From Coriaria nepalensis (Eukaryota; Streptophyta; Magnoliopsida; Cucurbitales; Coriariaceae), in assembly GCA_027186245.1 (NCBI GenBank), contig CP114483.1:11428220-11492219 (forward strand): a stretch of DNA of 64,000 nt, in the 5' to 3' direction. The notes under the pieces are model-generated. The model did no database searches. It worked only from the letters and a program-made list of their open reading frames with translations, and was not told the origin of the DNA. The position numbers and the translations under genes are program-made. Of the stretch, positions 11,030 to 25,780 are shown in pieces (positions within the stretch are counted from its first letter, which is position 1; each line of letters opens with the position of its first letter).

Positions 11030-12660
11030 ACTTGCAATTAATTTATTGAAGACAACAACGCATTCATTTAGCCTTAAAAAGCATGTGATTCAGTCTTTTC
11101 ATGTCATTAAATTGTTTGAAAGCACGTCGAACCAATTCTATGTTTGCATTTAAAACACGACTTTCATGTATAACTTGCAAATGATCTATTGAAGAAAACT
11201 ATGCATTTTTTTAGCCATAAAGTTGTATTATTGGATCTATTTTGGTCATTAAATCATTCAAAATCACTTCGTACGAAATTCGCAGTTAAAACATGACTTT
11301 CGTGCATAACTTGCCGTTGATCGATTCAAGGCAACAACGGATTTGTTTAGCCTTAAAATCATGTCATTGAGTCTCTTGTAGTCATGAAATCATTCTAAAT
11401 TAATCCGAACGAATTCTATTTTCGCCCTTCAAACATGATTTTCTTACATAACTTGCAATTAATCTATTGAAGACAACAATGCATTCCTTTAGCCTTAAAA
11501 AGCATGTCATTCAGTCTATTCATGTCATTAAATTGTTTAAAAGGACATCGAACCAATTCTATGTTTGCATTTAGAAAACGACTTTCATGCATAACTTGCA
11601 AATGATCTATTGAAGAAAACTATGCATTTTTTTAGCCTTAAAGTCATATTATTGCGTCTCTTTTAGTCATTAAATCATTCAAAATCACTTCGTACGAAAT
11701 TCGCAGTTTAAACATGACTTTCGTGCATAACTTGCCGTTGATCGATTCAAGGCAAGAACACATTTTTTTAACCTTAAAATCATGTCATTGAGTCTCGTGT
11801 AGTCGTGAAATCATTTTAAATTAATCCGAACGAATTCTATTTTCGCCCTTCAAACATGATTTTCTTACATAACTTGCAATTAATCTATTCAAGACAACAA
11901 TGCATTCCTTTAGCCTTAAAAAGCATGTCATTCAGTCTTTTCATGTCATTAAATTGTTTGAAAGCACATCGAACGAATTCTATGTTTGCATCTAAAACAC
12001 GACTTTCATGCATAACTTGCAAATGATCTATTGAAGAAAACTAAGCATTTTTTTAGCCTTAAAGTCATATTATTGCGTCTCTTTTAGTCATTAAATCATT
12101 CAAAATCACTTCTTACGAAATTCGCAGTTTAAACATGACTTTCGTGCATAACTTGTCGTTGATCGATCCAAGGCAACAACGCATTTATTTAGCCTTAAAA
12201 TCATGTCATTGAGTCTCTTGTAGTCGTGAAATCATTCTAAATTAATCCGAACGAATTCTATTTTCACCCTTCAAACATGATTTTCTTACATAACTTGCAA
12301 TTAATCTATTGAAGACAACAACGCATTCATTTAGCCTTAAAAAGCATGTCATTCAGTCTTTTCATGTCATTAAATTGTTTGAAAGCACATCGAACAAATT
12401 CTATGTTTGCATCTAAAACACGGCTTTTATGCATAACCTGCAAATGATCTATTGAAGAAAACTATGCATTTTTTTAGCCTTAAAGTCATATTATTGCGTC
12501 TCTTTTAGTCATTAAATCATTCAAAATCACTTCGTACGAAATTCGCAGTTTAAAAATGACTTTCGTGCATAACTTGCCGTTGATCGATTCAAGGCAACAA
12601 CGCATTTGTTTTGCCTTAAAATCATGTCATTGAGTCTCTTGTAGTCATGAAATCATTCTA
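11030..12660 (+). repeat. Partial forerunner of the 8-unit HOR
   Basis: With an offset of 2,105 (5 units), this stretch matches about 13,135-14,765. It shares AATTTATTGAAGAC with ACAACAACGCATTC, AGCATGTGATTC, CTAAGCATTTTTTT and the ACACGGCTTTTATGCATAACC C-to-A junction. It therefore holds the left part of the HOR described from 12,432 onward. Its own internal unit order differs from the later copies, so it is an older or rearranged version. Confidence 0.7.
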
Positions 12661-15600
12661 AATTAATCCGAACGAATTCTATTTTCACCCTTCAAACATG
12701 ATTTTCTTACATAACTTGCAATTAATCTATTGAAGACAACAGTGCATTCCTTTAGCCTTAAAAAGCATGTCATTCAGTCTTTTCATGTCATTAAATTGTT
12801 TGAAAGCACATCGAACAAATTCTATGTTTGGATCTAAAACACGACTTTCATGCATAACTTGCAAATGATCTATTGAAGAAAACTATGCATTTTTTTAGCC
12901 TTAAAGTCATATTATTGCGTCTCTTTTAGTCATTAAATCATTCAAAATCACTTCGTACGAAATTCGCAGTTTAAACATGACTTTCGTGCATAACTTGCCG
13001 TTGATCGATTCAAGGCAACAACGCATTTGTCTAGCCTTAAAATCATGTCATTGAGTCTCTTGTAGTCATGAAATCATTCTAAATTAATCCGAACGAATTC
13101 TATTTTCGCCCTTCAAACATGATTTTCTTACATAACTTGCAATTAATTTATTGAAGACAACAACGCATTCATTTAGCCTTAAAAAGCATGTGATTCAGTC
13201 TTTTCATATCATTAAATTGTTTGAAAGCACGTCGAACCAATTCTATGTTTGCATTTAAAACACGACTTTCATGTATAACTTGCAAATGATCTATTGAAGA
13301 AAACTATGCATTTTTTTAGCCATAAAGTCGTATTATTGGATCTCTTTTGGTCATTAAATCATTCAAAATCACTTCGTACGAAATTCGCAGTTAAAACATG
13401 ACTTTCGTGCATAACTTGCCGTTGATCGATTCAAGGCAACAACGGATTTGTTTAGCCTTAAAATCATGTCATTGAGTCTCTTGTAGTGATGAAATCATTC
13501 TAAATTAATCCGAACGAATTCTATTTTCGCCCTCCAAACATGATTTTCTTACATAACTTGCAATTAATCTATTGAAGACAACAATGCATTCCTTTAGCCT
13601 TAAAAAGCATGTCATTCAGTCTTTTCATGTCATTAAATTGTTTAAAAGGACATCGAACCAATTCTATGTTTGCATTTAGAAAACGACTTTCATGCATAAC
13701 TTGCAAATGATCTATTGAAGAAAACTATGCATTTTTTTAGCCTTAAAGTCATATTATTGCGTCTCTTTTAGTCATTAAATCATTCAAAATCACTTCGTAC
13801 GAAATTCGCAGTTTAAACATGACTTTCGTGCATAACTTGCCGTTGATCGATTCAAGGCAAGAACACATTTTTTTAACCTTAAAATCATGTCATTGAGTCT
13901 CGTGTAGTCGTGAAATCATTCTAAATTAATCCGAACGAATTCTATTTTCGCCCTTCAAACATGATTTTCTTACATCACTTGCAATTAATCTATTGAGGAC
14001 AACAATGCATTCCTTTAGCCTTAAAAAGCATGTCATTCAGTCTTTTCATGTCATTAAATTGTTTGAAAGCACATCGAACGAATTCTATGTTTGCATCTAA
14101 AACACGACTTTCATGCATAACTTGCAAATGATCTATTGAAGAAAACTAAGCATTTTTTTAGCCTTAAAGTCATATTATTGCGTATCTTTTAGTCATTAAA
14201 TCATTCAGAATCACTTCGTACGAAATTCGCAGTTTAAACATGACTTTCGTGCGTAACTTGTCGTTGATCGATCCAAGGCAACAACGCATTTATTTAGCCT
14301 TAAAATCATGTCATTGAGTCTCTTGTAGTCGTGAAATCATTCTAAATTAATCCGAACGAATTCTATTTTCACCCTTCAAACATGATTTTCTTACATAACT
14401 TGCAGTTAATCTATTGAAGACAACAACGCATTCATTTAGCCTTAAAAAGCATGTCATTCAGTCTTTTCATGTCATTAAATTGTTTGAAAGCACCTCGAAC
14501 AAATTCTATGTTTGCATCTAAAACACGGCTTTTATGCATAACCTGCAAATGATCTATTGAAGAAAACTATGCATTTTTTTAGCCTTAAAGTCATATTATT
14601 GCGTCTCTTTTAGTCATTAAATCATTCAAAATCACTTCGTACGAAATTCGCAGTTTAAAAATGACTTTCGTGCATAACTTGCCGTTGATCGATTCAAGGC
14701 AACAACGCATTTGTTTTGCCTTAAAATCATGTCATTGAGTCTCTTGTAGTCATGAAATCATTCTAAATTAATCCGAACGAATTCGATTTTCGCCCTTCAA
14801 ACATGATTTTCTTACATAACTTGCAATTAATCTATTGAAGACAACAATGCATTCCTTTAGCCTTAAAAAGCATGTCATTCAGTCTTTTCATGTCATTAAA
14901 TTGTTTGAAAGCACATCGAACAAATTCTATGTCTGCATCTAAAACACGGCTTTTATGCATAACCTGCAAATGATCTATTGAAGAAAACTATGCATTTTTT
15001 TAGCCTTAAAGTCATATTATTGCGTCTCTTTTAGTCATTAAATCATTCAAAATCACTTCGTACGAAATTCGCAGTTTAAAAATGACTTTCGTGCATAACT
15101 TGCCGTTGATCGATTCAAGGCAACAACGCATTTGTTTTGCCTTAAAATCATGTCATTGAGTCTCCTGTAGTCATGAAATCATTCTAAATTAATCCGAACG
15201 AATTCTATTTTCGCCCTTCCAACATGATTTTCTTACATAACTTGCAATTAATCTATTGAAGACAACAACGCATTCATTTAGCCTTAAAAAGCATGTCATT
15301 CAGTCTTTTCATGTCATTAAACTGTTTGAAAGCACGTCGAACCAATTCTATGTTTGCATTTAAAACACGACTTTCATGTATAACTTGAAAATGATCTATT
15401 GAAGAAAACTATGCATTTTTTTAGCCATAAAGTCGTATTATTGGATCTCTTTTGGTCATTAAATCATTCAAAATCACTTCGTACGAAATTCGCAGTTAAA
15501 ACATGACTTTCGTGCATAACTTGCCGTTGATCGATTCAGGGCAACAACGCATTTGTTTAGCCTTAAAATCATGTCATTGAGTCTCTTGTAGTCATGGAAT

Positions 15601-15799
15601 CATTCTAAATTAATCCGAACGAATTCTATTTTCGCCCTTCAAACATGATTTTCTTACATAACTTGCAATTAATCTATTGAAGACAACAATGGATTCCTTT
15701 AGCCTTAAAAAGCATGTCATTCAGTCTTATCATGTAATTAAATTGTTTAAAAGCACATCGAACCAATTCTATGTTTGCATTTAGAAAACGACTTTCATG
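12432..15799 (+). repeat. 8-unit higher-order repeat, copy 1 (3,368 bp)
   Basis: This is the first full copy of an 8-unit HOR. Markers recur exactly 3,368 bases later: ACAACAGTGCATTCC (12,736 to 16,104), AATTAATTTATTG (13,141 to 16,509), GTAGTGATGAAATC, TACATCACTTGC with ATTGAGGAC, CACCTCGAAC and ATTCGATTTTCG. The start is placed at the unit boundary nearest to where the match to copy 2 begins. Confidence 0.88.
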
Positions 15800-18700
15800 C
15801 ATAACTTGCAAATGATCTATTGAAGAAAACTATGCATTTTTTTAGCCTTAAAGTCATATTATTGCGTCTCTTTTAGTCATTAAATCATTCAAAATCACTT
15901 CGTACGAAATTCGCAGTTTAAAAATGACTTTCGTGCATAACTTGCCGTTGATCGATTCAAGGCAACAACGCATTTGTTTTGCCTTAAAATCATGTCATTG
16001 AGTCTCTTGTAGTCATGAAATCATTCTAAATTAATCCGAACGAATTCTATTTTCACCCTTCAAACATGATTTTCTTACATAACTTGCAATTAATCTATTG
16101 AAGACAACAGTGCATTCCTTTAGCCTTAAAAAGCATGTCATTCAGTCTTTTCATGTCATTAAATTGTTTGAAAGCACATCGAACAAATTCTATGTTTGGA
16201 TCTAAAACACGACTTTCATGCATAACTTGCAAATGATCTATTGAAGAAAACTATGCATTTTTTTAGCCTTAAAGTCATATTATTGCGTCTCTTTTAGTCA
16301 TTAAATCATTCAAAATCACTTCGTACGAAATTCGCAGTTTAAACATGACTTTCGTGCATAACTTGCCGTTGATCGATTCAAGGCAACAACGCATTTGTCT
16401 AGCCTTAAAATCATGTCATTGAGTCTCTTGTAGTCATGAAATCATTCTAAATTAATCCGAACGAATTCTATTTTCGCCCTTCAAACATGATTTTCTTACA
16501 TAACTTGCAATTAATTTATTGAAGACAACAACGCATTCATTTAGCCTTAAAAAGCATGTGATTCAGTCTTTTCATATCATTAAATTGTTTGAAAGCACGT
16601 CGAACCAATTCTATGTTTGCATTTAAAACACGACTTTCATGTATAACTTGCAAATGATCTATTGAAGAAAACTATGCATTTTTTTAGCCATAAAGTCGTA
16701 TTATTGGATCTCTTTTGGTCATTAAATCATTCAAAATCACTTCGTACGAAATTCGCAGTTAAAACATGACTTTCGTGCATAACTTGCCGTTGATCGATTC
16801 AAGGCAACAACGGATTTGTTTAGCCTTAAAATCATGTCATTGAGTCTCTTGTAGTGATGAAATCATTCTAAATTAATCCGAACGAATTCTATTTTCGCCC
16901 TCCAAACATGATTTTCTTACATAACTTGCAATTAATCTATTGAAGACAACAATGCATTCCTTTAGCCTTAAAAAGCATGTCATTCAGTCTTTTCATGTCA
17001 TTAAATTGTTTAAAAGGACATCGAACCAATTCTATGTTTGCATTTAGAAAACGACTTTCATGCATAACTTGCAAATGATCTATTGAAGAAAACTATGCAT
17101 TTTTTTAGCCTTAAAGTCATATTATTGCGTCTCTTTTAGTCATTAAATCATTCAAAATCACTTCGTACGAAATTCGCAGTTTAAACATGACTTTCGTGCA
17201 TAACTTGCCGTTGATCGATTCAAGGCAAGAACACATTTTTTTAACCTTAAAATCATGTCATTGAGTCTCGTGTAGTCGTGAAATCATTCTAAATTAATCC
17301 GAACGAATTCTATTTTCGCCCTTCAAACATGATTTTCTTACATCACTTGCAATTAATCTATTGAGGACAACAATGCATTCCTTTAGCCTTAAAAAGCATG
17401 TCATTCAGTCTTTTCATGTCATTAAATTGTTTGAAAGCACATCGAACGAATTCTATGTTTGCATCTAAAACACGACTTTCATGCATAACTTGCAAATGAT
17501 CTATTGAAGAAAACTAAGCATTTTTTTAGCCTTAAAGTCATATTATTGCGTATCTTTTAGTCATTAAATCATTCAGAATCACTTCGTACGAAATTCGCAG
17601 TTTAAACATGACTTTCGTGCGTAACTTGTCGTTGATCGATCCAAGGCAACAACGCATTTATTTAGCCTTAAAATCATGTCATTGAGTCTCTTGTAGTCGT
17701 GAAATCATTCTAAATTAATCCGAACGAATTCTATTTTCACCCTTCAAACATGATTTTCTTACATAACTTGCAGTTAATCTATTGAAGACAACAACGCATT
17801 CATTTAGCCTTAAAAAGCATGTCATTCAGTCTTTTCATGTCATTAAATTGTTTGAAAGCACCTCGAACAAATTCTATGTTTGCATCTAAAACACGGCTTT
17901 TATGCATAACCTGCAAATGATCTATTGAAGAAAACTATGCATTTTTTTAGCCTTAAAGTCATATTATTGCGTCTCTTTTAGTCATTAAATCATTCAAAAT
18001 CACTTCGTACGAAATTCGCAGTTTAAAAATGACTTTCGTGCATAACTTGCCGTTGATCGATTCAAGGCAACAACGCATTTGTTTTGCCTTAAAATCATGT
18101 CATTGAGTCTCTTGTAGTCATGAAATCATTCTAAATTAATCCGAACGAATTCGATTTTCGCCCTTCAAACATGATTTTCTTACATAACTTGCAATTAATC
18201 TATTGAAGACAACAATGCATTCCTTTAGCCTTAAAAAGCATGTCATTCAGTCTTTTCATGTCATTAAATTGTTTGAAAGCACATCGAACAAATTCTATGT
18301 CTGCATCTAAAACACGGCTTTTATGCATAACCTGCAAATGATCTATTGAAGAAAACTATGCATTTTTTTAGCCTTAAAGTCATATTATTGCGTCTCTTTT
18401 AGTCATTAAATCATTCAAAATCACTTCGTACGAAATTCGCAGTTTAAAAATGACTTTCGTGCATAACTTGCCGTTGATCGATTCAAGGCAACAACGCATT
18501 TGTTTTGCCTTAAAATCATGTCATTGAGTCTCCTGTAGTCATGAAATCATTCTAAATTAATCCGAACGAATTCTATTTTCGCCCTTCCAACATGATTTTC
18601 TTACATAACTTGCAATTAATCTATTGAAGACAACAACGCATTCATTTAGCCTTAAAAAGCATGTCATTCAGTCTTTTCATGTCATTAAACTGTTTGAAAG

Positions 18701-19167
18701 CACGTCGAACCAATTCTATGTTTGCATTTAAAACACGACTTTCATGTATAACTTGAAAATGATCTATTGAAGAAAACTATGCATTTTTTTAGCCATAAAG
18801 TCGTATTATTGGATCTCTTTTGGTCATTAAATCATTCAAAATCACTTCGTACGAAATTCGCAGTTAAAACATGACTTTCGTGCATAACTTGCCGTTGATC
18901 GATTCAGGGCAACAACGCATTTGTTTAGCCTTAAAATCATGTCATTGAGTCTCTTGTAGTCATGGAATCATTCTAAATTAATCCGAACGAATTCTATTTT
19001 CGCCCTTCAAACATGATTTTCTTACATAACTTGCAATTAATCTATTGAAGACAACAATGGATTCCTTTAGCCTTAAAAAGCATGTCATTCAGTCTTATCA
19101 TGTAATTAAATTGTTTAAAAGCACATCGAACCAATTCTATGTTTGCATTTAGAAAACGACTTTCATG
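15800..19167 (+). repeat. 8-unit higher-order repeat, copy 2 (3,368 bp)
   Basis: Copy 2 is almost identical to copy 1, including private changes such as GTAGTGATGAAATC, CACCTCGAAC and CTATGTCTGCATC. The near identity indicates a recent tandem duplication of the whole block. It runs directly into copy 3 at the same unit boundary. Confidence 0.88.
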
Positions 19168-22100
19168 CATAACTTGCAAATGATCTATTGAAGAAAACTA
19201 TGCATTTTTTTAGCCTTAAAGTCATATTATTGCGTCTCTTTTAGTCATTAAATCATTCAAAATCACTTCGTACGAAATTCGCAGTTTAAAAATGACTTTC
19301 GTGCATAACTTGCCGTTGATCGATTCAAGGCAACAACGCATTTGTTTTGCCTTAAAATCATGTCATTGAGTCTCTTGTAGTCATGAAATCATTCTAAATT
19401 AATCCGAACGAATTCTATTTTCACCCTTCAAACATGATTTTCTTACATAACTTGCAATTAATCTATTGAAGACAACAGTGCATTCCTTTAGCCTTAAAAA
19501 GCATGTCATTCAGTCTTTTCATGTCATTAAATTGTTTGAAAGCACATCGAACAAATTCTATGTTTGGATCTAAAACACGACTTTCATGCATAACTTGCAA
19601 ATGATCTATTGAAGAAAACTATGCATTTTTTTAGCCTTAAAGTCATATTATTGCGTCTCTTTTAGTCATTAAATCATTCAAAATCACTTCGTACGAAATT
19701 CGCAGTTTAAACATGACTTTCGTGCATAACTTGCCGTTGATCGATTCAAGGCAACAACGCATTTGTCTAGCCTTAAAATCATGTCATTGAGTCTCTTGTA
19801 GTCATGAAATCATTCTAAATTAATCCGAACGAATTCTATTTTCGCCCTTCAAACATGATTTTCTTACATAACTTGCAATTAATTTATTGAAGACAACAAC
19901 GCATTCATTTAGCCTTAAAAAGCATGTGATTCAGTCTTTTCATATCATTAAATTGTTTGAAAGCACGTCGAACCAATTCTATGTTTGCATTTAAAACACG
20001 ACTTTCATGTATAACTTGCAAATGATCTATTGAAGAAAACTATGCATTTTTTTAGCCATAAAGTCGTATTATTGGATCTCTTTTGGTCATTAAATCATTC
20101 AAAATCACTTCGTACGAAATTCGCAGTTAAAACATGACTTTCGTGCATAACTTGCCGTTGATCGATTCAAGGCAACAACGGATTTGTTTAGCCTTAAAAT
20201 CATGTCATTGAGTCTCTTGTAGTCATGAAATCATTCTAAATTAATCCGAACGAATTCTATTTTCGCCCTCCAAACATGATTTTCTTACATAACTTGCAAT
20301 TAATCTATTGAAGACAACAATGCATTCCTTTAGCCTTAAAAAGCATGTCATTCAGTCTTTTCATGTCATTAAATTGTTTAAAAGGACATCGAACCAATTC
20401 TATGTTTGCATTTAGAAAACGACTTTCATGCATAACTTGCAAATGATCTATTGAAGAAAACTATGCATTTTTTTAGCCTTAAAGTCATATTATTGCGTCT
20501 CTTTTAGTCATTAAATCATTCAAAATCACTTCGTACGAAATTCGCAGTTTAAACATGACTTTCGTGCATAACTTGCCGTTGATCGATTCAAGGCAAGAAC
20601 ACATTTTTTTAACCTTAAAATCATGTCATTGAGTCTCGTGTAGTCGTGAAATCATTGTAAATTAATCCGAACGAATTCTATTTTCGCCCTTCAAACATGA
20701 TTTTCTTACATAACTTGCAATTAATCTATTGAGGACAACAATGCATTCCTTTAGCCTTAAAAAGCATGTCATTCAGTCTTTTCATGTCATTAAATTGTTT
20801 GAAAGCACATCGAACGAATTCTATGTTTGCATCTAAAACACGACTTTCATGCATAACTTGCAAATGATCTATTGAAGAAAACTAAGCATTTTTTTAGCCT
20901 TAAAGTCATATTATTTCGTCTCTTTTAGTCATTAAATCATTCAAAATCACTTCGTACGAAATTCGCAGTTTAAACATGACTTTCGTGCGTAACTTGTCGT
21001 TGATCGATCCAAGGCAACAACGCATTTATTTAGCCTTAAAATCATGTCATTGAGTCTCTTGTAGTCGTGAAATCATTCTAAATTAATCCGAACGAATTCT
21101 ATTTTCACCCTTCAAACATGATTTTCTTACATAACTTGCAGTTAATCTATTGAAGACAACAACGCATTCATTTAGCCTTAAAAAGCATGTCATTCAGTCT
21201 TTTCATGTCATTAAATTGTTTGAAAGCACATCGAACAAATTCTATGTTTGCATCTAAAACACGGCTTTTATGCATAACCTGCAAATGATATATTGAAGAA
21301 AACTATGCATTTTTTTAGCCTTAAAGTCATATTATTGCGTCTCTTTTAGTCATTAAATCATTCAAAATCACTTCGTACGAAATTCGCAGTTTAAAAATGA
21401 CTTTCGTGCATAACTTGCCGTTGATCGATTCAAGGCAACAACGCATTTGTTTTGCCTTAAAATCATGTCATTGAGTCTCTTGTAGTCATGAAATCATTCT
21501 AAATTAATCCGAACGAATTCTATTTTCGCCCTTCAAACATGATTTTCTTACATAACTTGCAATTAATCTATTGAAGACAACAATGCATTCCTTTAGCCTT
21601 AAAAAGCATGTCATTCAGTCTTTTCATGTCATTAAATTGTTTGAAAGCACATCGAACAAATTCTATGTTTGCTTCTAAAACAAGGCTTTTATGCATAACC
21701 TGCAAATGATCTATTGAAGAAAACTATGCATTTTTTTAGCCTTAAAGTCATATTATTGCGTCTCTTTTAGTCATTAAATCATTCAAAATCACTTTGTACG
21801 AAATTCGCAGTTTAAAAATGACTTTCGTGCATAACTTGCCGTTGATCGATTCAAGGCAACAACGCATTTGTTTTGCCTTAAAATCATGTCATTGAGTCTC
21901 TTGTAGTCATGAAATCATTCTAAATTAATCCGAACGAATTCTATTTTCGCCCTTCAAACATGATTTTCTTACATAACTTGCAATTAATCTATTGAAGACA
22001 ACAATGCATTCCTTTAGCCTTAAAAAGCATGTCATTCAGTCTTTTCATGTCATTAAATTGTTTGAAAGCACATCGAACAAATTCTATGTTTGCATCTAAA

Positions 22101-22956
22101 ACACGGCTTTTATGCATAACCTGCAAATGATCTATTGAAGAAAACTATGCATTTTTTTAGCCTTAAAGTCATATTATTGCGTCTCTTTTAGTCATTAAAT
22201 CATTCAAAATCACTTTGTACGAAATTCGCAGTTTAAAAATGACTTTCGTGCATAACTTGCCGTTGATCGATTCAAGGCAACAACGCATTTGTTTTGCCTC
22301 AAAATCATGTCATTGAGTCTCTTGTAGTCATGAAATCATTCTAAATTAATCCGAACGAATTCTATTTTCGCCCTTCCAACATGATTTTCTTACATAACTT
22401 GCAATTAATCTATTGAAGACAACAACGCATTCATTTAGCCTTAAAAAGCATGTCATTCAGTCTTTTCATGTCATTAAACTGTTTGAAAGCACGTCGAACC
22501 AATTCTATGTTTGCATTTAAAACACGACTTTCATGTATAACTTGAAAATGATCTATTGAAGAAAACTATGCATTTTTTTAGCCATAAAGTCGTATTATTG
22601 GATCTCTTTTGGTCATTAAATCATTCAAAATCACTTCGTACGAAATTCGCAGTTAAAACATGACTTTCGTGCATAACTTGCCGTTGATCGATTCAGGGCA
22701 ACAACGCATTTGTTTAGCCTTAAAATCATGTCATTGAGTCTCTTGTAGTCATGGAATCATTCTAAATTAATCCGAACGAATTCTATTTTCGCCCTTCAAA
22801 CATGATTTTCTTACATAACTTGCAATTAATCTATTGAAGACAACAATGGATTCCTTTAGCCTTAAAAAGCATGTCATTCAGTCTTATCATGTAATTAAAT
22901 TGTTTAAAAGCACATCGAACCAATTCTATGTTTGCATTTAGAAAACGACTTTCATG
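19168..22956 (+). repeat. Higher-order repeat, copy 3, expanded to 9 units (3,789 bp)
   Basis: Copy 3 stays in register with copy 2 (offset 3,368) to at least 21,671, then shifts to offset 3,789 by the CATTAAACTG marker (18,683 and 22,472). One extra 421-bp unit of the ACA(C/A)GGCTTTTATGCATAACC type was added: three such junctions are present here (near 21,260, 21,680 and 22,100) against two in copies 1 and 2. It lacks several private variants of copies 1 and 2, so those two are each other's closest relatives. Confidence 0.85.
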
Positions 22957-23870
22957 CATAACTTGCAAATGATCTATTGAAGAAAACTATGCATTTTTTT
23001 AGCCTTAAAGTCATATTATTGCGTCTCTTTTAGTCATTCAATCATTCAAAATCACTACGTACGAAATTCGCAGTTTAAACATAACTTTCGTGCATAACTT
23101 GTCGTTGATCGATCCAAGCCAACAACGCATTTATTTAGCCTTAAAATCATGTCATTGAGTCTCTTGTAGTCGTGAAATCATTCTAAATTAATCCGAACGA
23201 ATTCTATTTTCGCCCTTCAAACATGATTTTCTTACATAACTTGCAATTAATCTATTGAAGACAACAATGCATTCCTTTAGCCTTAAAAAGCATGTCATTC
23301 AGTCTTTTCATGTCATTAAATTGTTTGAAAACACATCGAACAAATTCTATGTTTGCATCTAAAACACGACTTTCATGCATAACTTGCAAATGATCTATTG
23401 AAGAAAACTATGCATTTTTTTAGCCTTAAAGTCGTATTATTGCGTCTCTTTTAGTCATTAAATCATTCAAAATCACGTCGTATGAAATTCACAGTTTAAA
23501 CATGACTTTCGTGCATAACTTGCCGTTGATCGATTCAAGGCAACAACACATTTGTTTAACCTTAAAATCATGTCATTGAGTCTCGTGTAGTCATGAAATC
23601 ATTCTAAATTAATCCGAACGAATTCTATTTTAGCCCTTCAAACATGATTTTCTTACATAACTTGCAATTAATCTATTGAAGACAACAATGCATTCCTTTA
23701 GCCTTAAAAAGCATGTCATTCAGTCTTTTCATGTCATTAAATTGTTTAAAAGCACATCGAACCAATTCTATGTTTGCATGTAGAATACGACTTTCATACA
23801 TAACTTGCAAATGATCTATTGAAGAAAACAATGCATTTTTTTAGCCTTAAAGTCATATTATTGCGTCTCT
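20630..23870 (+). repeat. Left member of a dispersed duplication, offset 9,681
   Basis: This block matches about 30,311-33,551. Paired markers: TTATTTCGTC at 20,911 and 30,592, AGTCTTATCA at 22,880 and 32,561, then CACTACGTACG, TTTTAGCCCTTC and GAATACGACTTTCATAC. The offset is 23 units minus 2 bases, explained by two one-base deletions that lie between the copies (24,466 and 26,570). One internal patch (about 21,230-21,410 against 30,911-31,091) differs, as expected after later conversion. Confidence 0.78.
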
Positions 23871-24119
23871 TTTAGTCATTCAATCATTCAAAATCACTTC
23901 TTACGAAATTCGCAGTTTAAACATGACTTTCGTGCATAACTTGTCGTTGATCGATTCAAGGCAACAACGCATTTGTTTAGCCTTAAAATTATGTCATTGA
24001 GTCTCTTGTAGTCATGGAATCATTCTAAATTAATCCGAACGAATTCTATTTTCGCCCTTCAAACATGATTTTCTTACATAACTTGCAATTAATCTATTGA
24101 AGACAACAATGGATTCCTT

Positions 24120-25780
24120 TAGCCTTAAAAAGCATGTCATTCAGTCTTTTCATGTCATTAAATTGTTTGAAAGCACATCGAACGAATTCTATGTTTGCAT
24201 CTAAAACACGACTTTCATGCATAACTTGCAAATGATCTATTGAAGAAAACTATGCATTTTTTTAGCCTTAAAGTCATATTATTGCGTCTCTTTTAGTCAT
24301 TAAATCATTCAAAATCACTTCTTACGAAATTCGCAGTTTAAACATGACTTTCGTGCATAACTTGTCGTTGATCGATTCAAGGCAACAACGCATTTGTTTA
24401 GCCTTAAAATCATGTCATTGAGTCTCTTGTAGTCATGAAATCATTCTAAATTAATCCGAACGAATTCATTTTCGCCCTTCAAACATGATTTTCTTACATA
24501 ACTTGCAATTAATCTATTGAAGACAACAATGCATTCCTTTAGCCTTAAAAAGCATGTCATTCAGTCTTTTCATGTCATTAAATTGTTTGAAAGCACATCG
24601 AACGAATTCTATGTTTGCATCTAAAACACGACTTTCATGCATAACTTGCAAATGATCTATTGAAGAAAACTATGAATTTTTTTAGCCTTAAAGTCAAATT
24701 ATTGCGTCTCTTTTAGTCATTAAATCATTCAAAATCACTTCGTACGAAATTCGCAGTTTAAACATGACTTTCATGCATAACTTGTCGTTGATCGATCCAA
24801 GGCAACAACGCATTTATTTAGCCTTAAAATCATGTCATTGAGTCTCTTGTAGTCATGAAATCATTCTAAATTAATCCGAACGAATTCTATTTTCGCCCTT
24901 CAAACATGATTTTCTTACATAACTTGCAATTAATCTATTGAAGACAACAATGCATTCCTTTAGCCTTAAAAAGCATGTCATTCAGTCTTTTCATGTCATT
25001 AAATTGTTTGAAAACACATCGAACAAATTCTATGTTTGCATTTAGAAAACGACTTTCATGCATAACTTGCAAATGATCTATTGAAGAAAACTATGCATTT
25101 TTTTAGCCTTAAAGTCATATTATTGCGTCTCTTTTAGTCATTAAATCATTCAAAATCACGTCGTATGAAATTCACAGTTTAAACATGACTTTCGTGCATA
25201 ACTTGCCGTTGATCGATTCAAGGCAACAACGCATTTGTTTAGCCTTAAAATCATGTCATTGAGTCTCTTGTAGTCATGAAATCATTCTAAATTAATCCGA
25301 AAGAATTCTATTTTCGCCCTTCAAACATGATTTTCTTACATAACTTGCAATTAATCTATTGAAGACAACAATGGATTCCTTTAGCCTTAAAAAGCATGTC
25401 ATTCAGTCTTTTCATGTAATTAAATTGTTTAAAAGCACATCGAACCAATTCTATGTTTGCATTTAGAAAACGACTTTCATGCATAACTTGCAAATGATCT
25501 ATTGAAGAAAACTATGCATTTTTTTAGCCTTAAAGTCATATTATTGCGTCTCTTTTAGTCATTAAATCATTCAAAATCACTTCGTACGAAATTCGCAGTT
25601 TAAACATAACTTTCGTGCATAACTTGTCGTTGATCGATCCAAGCCAACAACGCATTTATGTAGCCTTAAAATCATGTCATTGAGTCTCTTGTTGTCGTGA
25701 AATCATTCTAAATTAATCCGAACGAATTCTATTTTCGCCCTTCAAACATGATTTTCTTACATAACTTGCAATTAATCTAT
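24120..25780 (+). repeat. 5-unit repeat block, copy 1
   Basis: This pairs with 26,224-27,885 at an offset of 2,104 (5 units minus 1). Shared private markers are a one-base deletion in B giving CGAATTCATTTTCG (24,461 here, 26,565 in copy 2), CTATGAATTTTTTTAGCC with AAAGTCAAATTATTG, AAGCCAACAACGC and CTTGTTGTCGTG. The matched length is about 1,660 bp, so the repeat of the block is incomplete. Confidence 0.82.
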
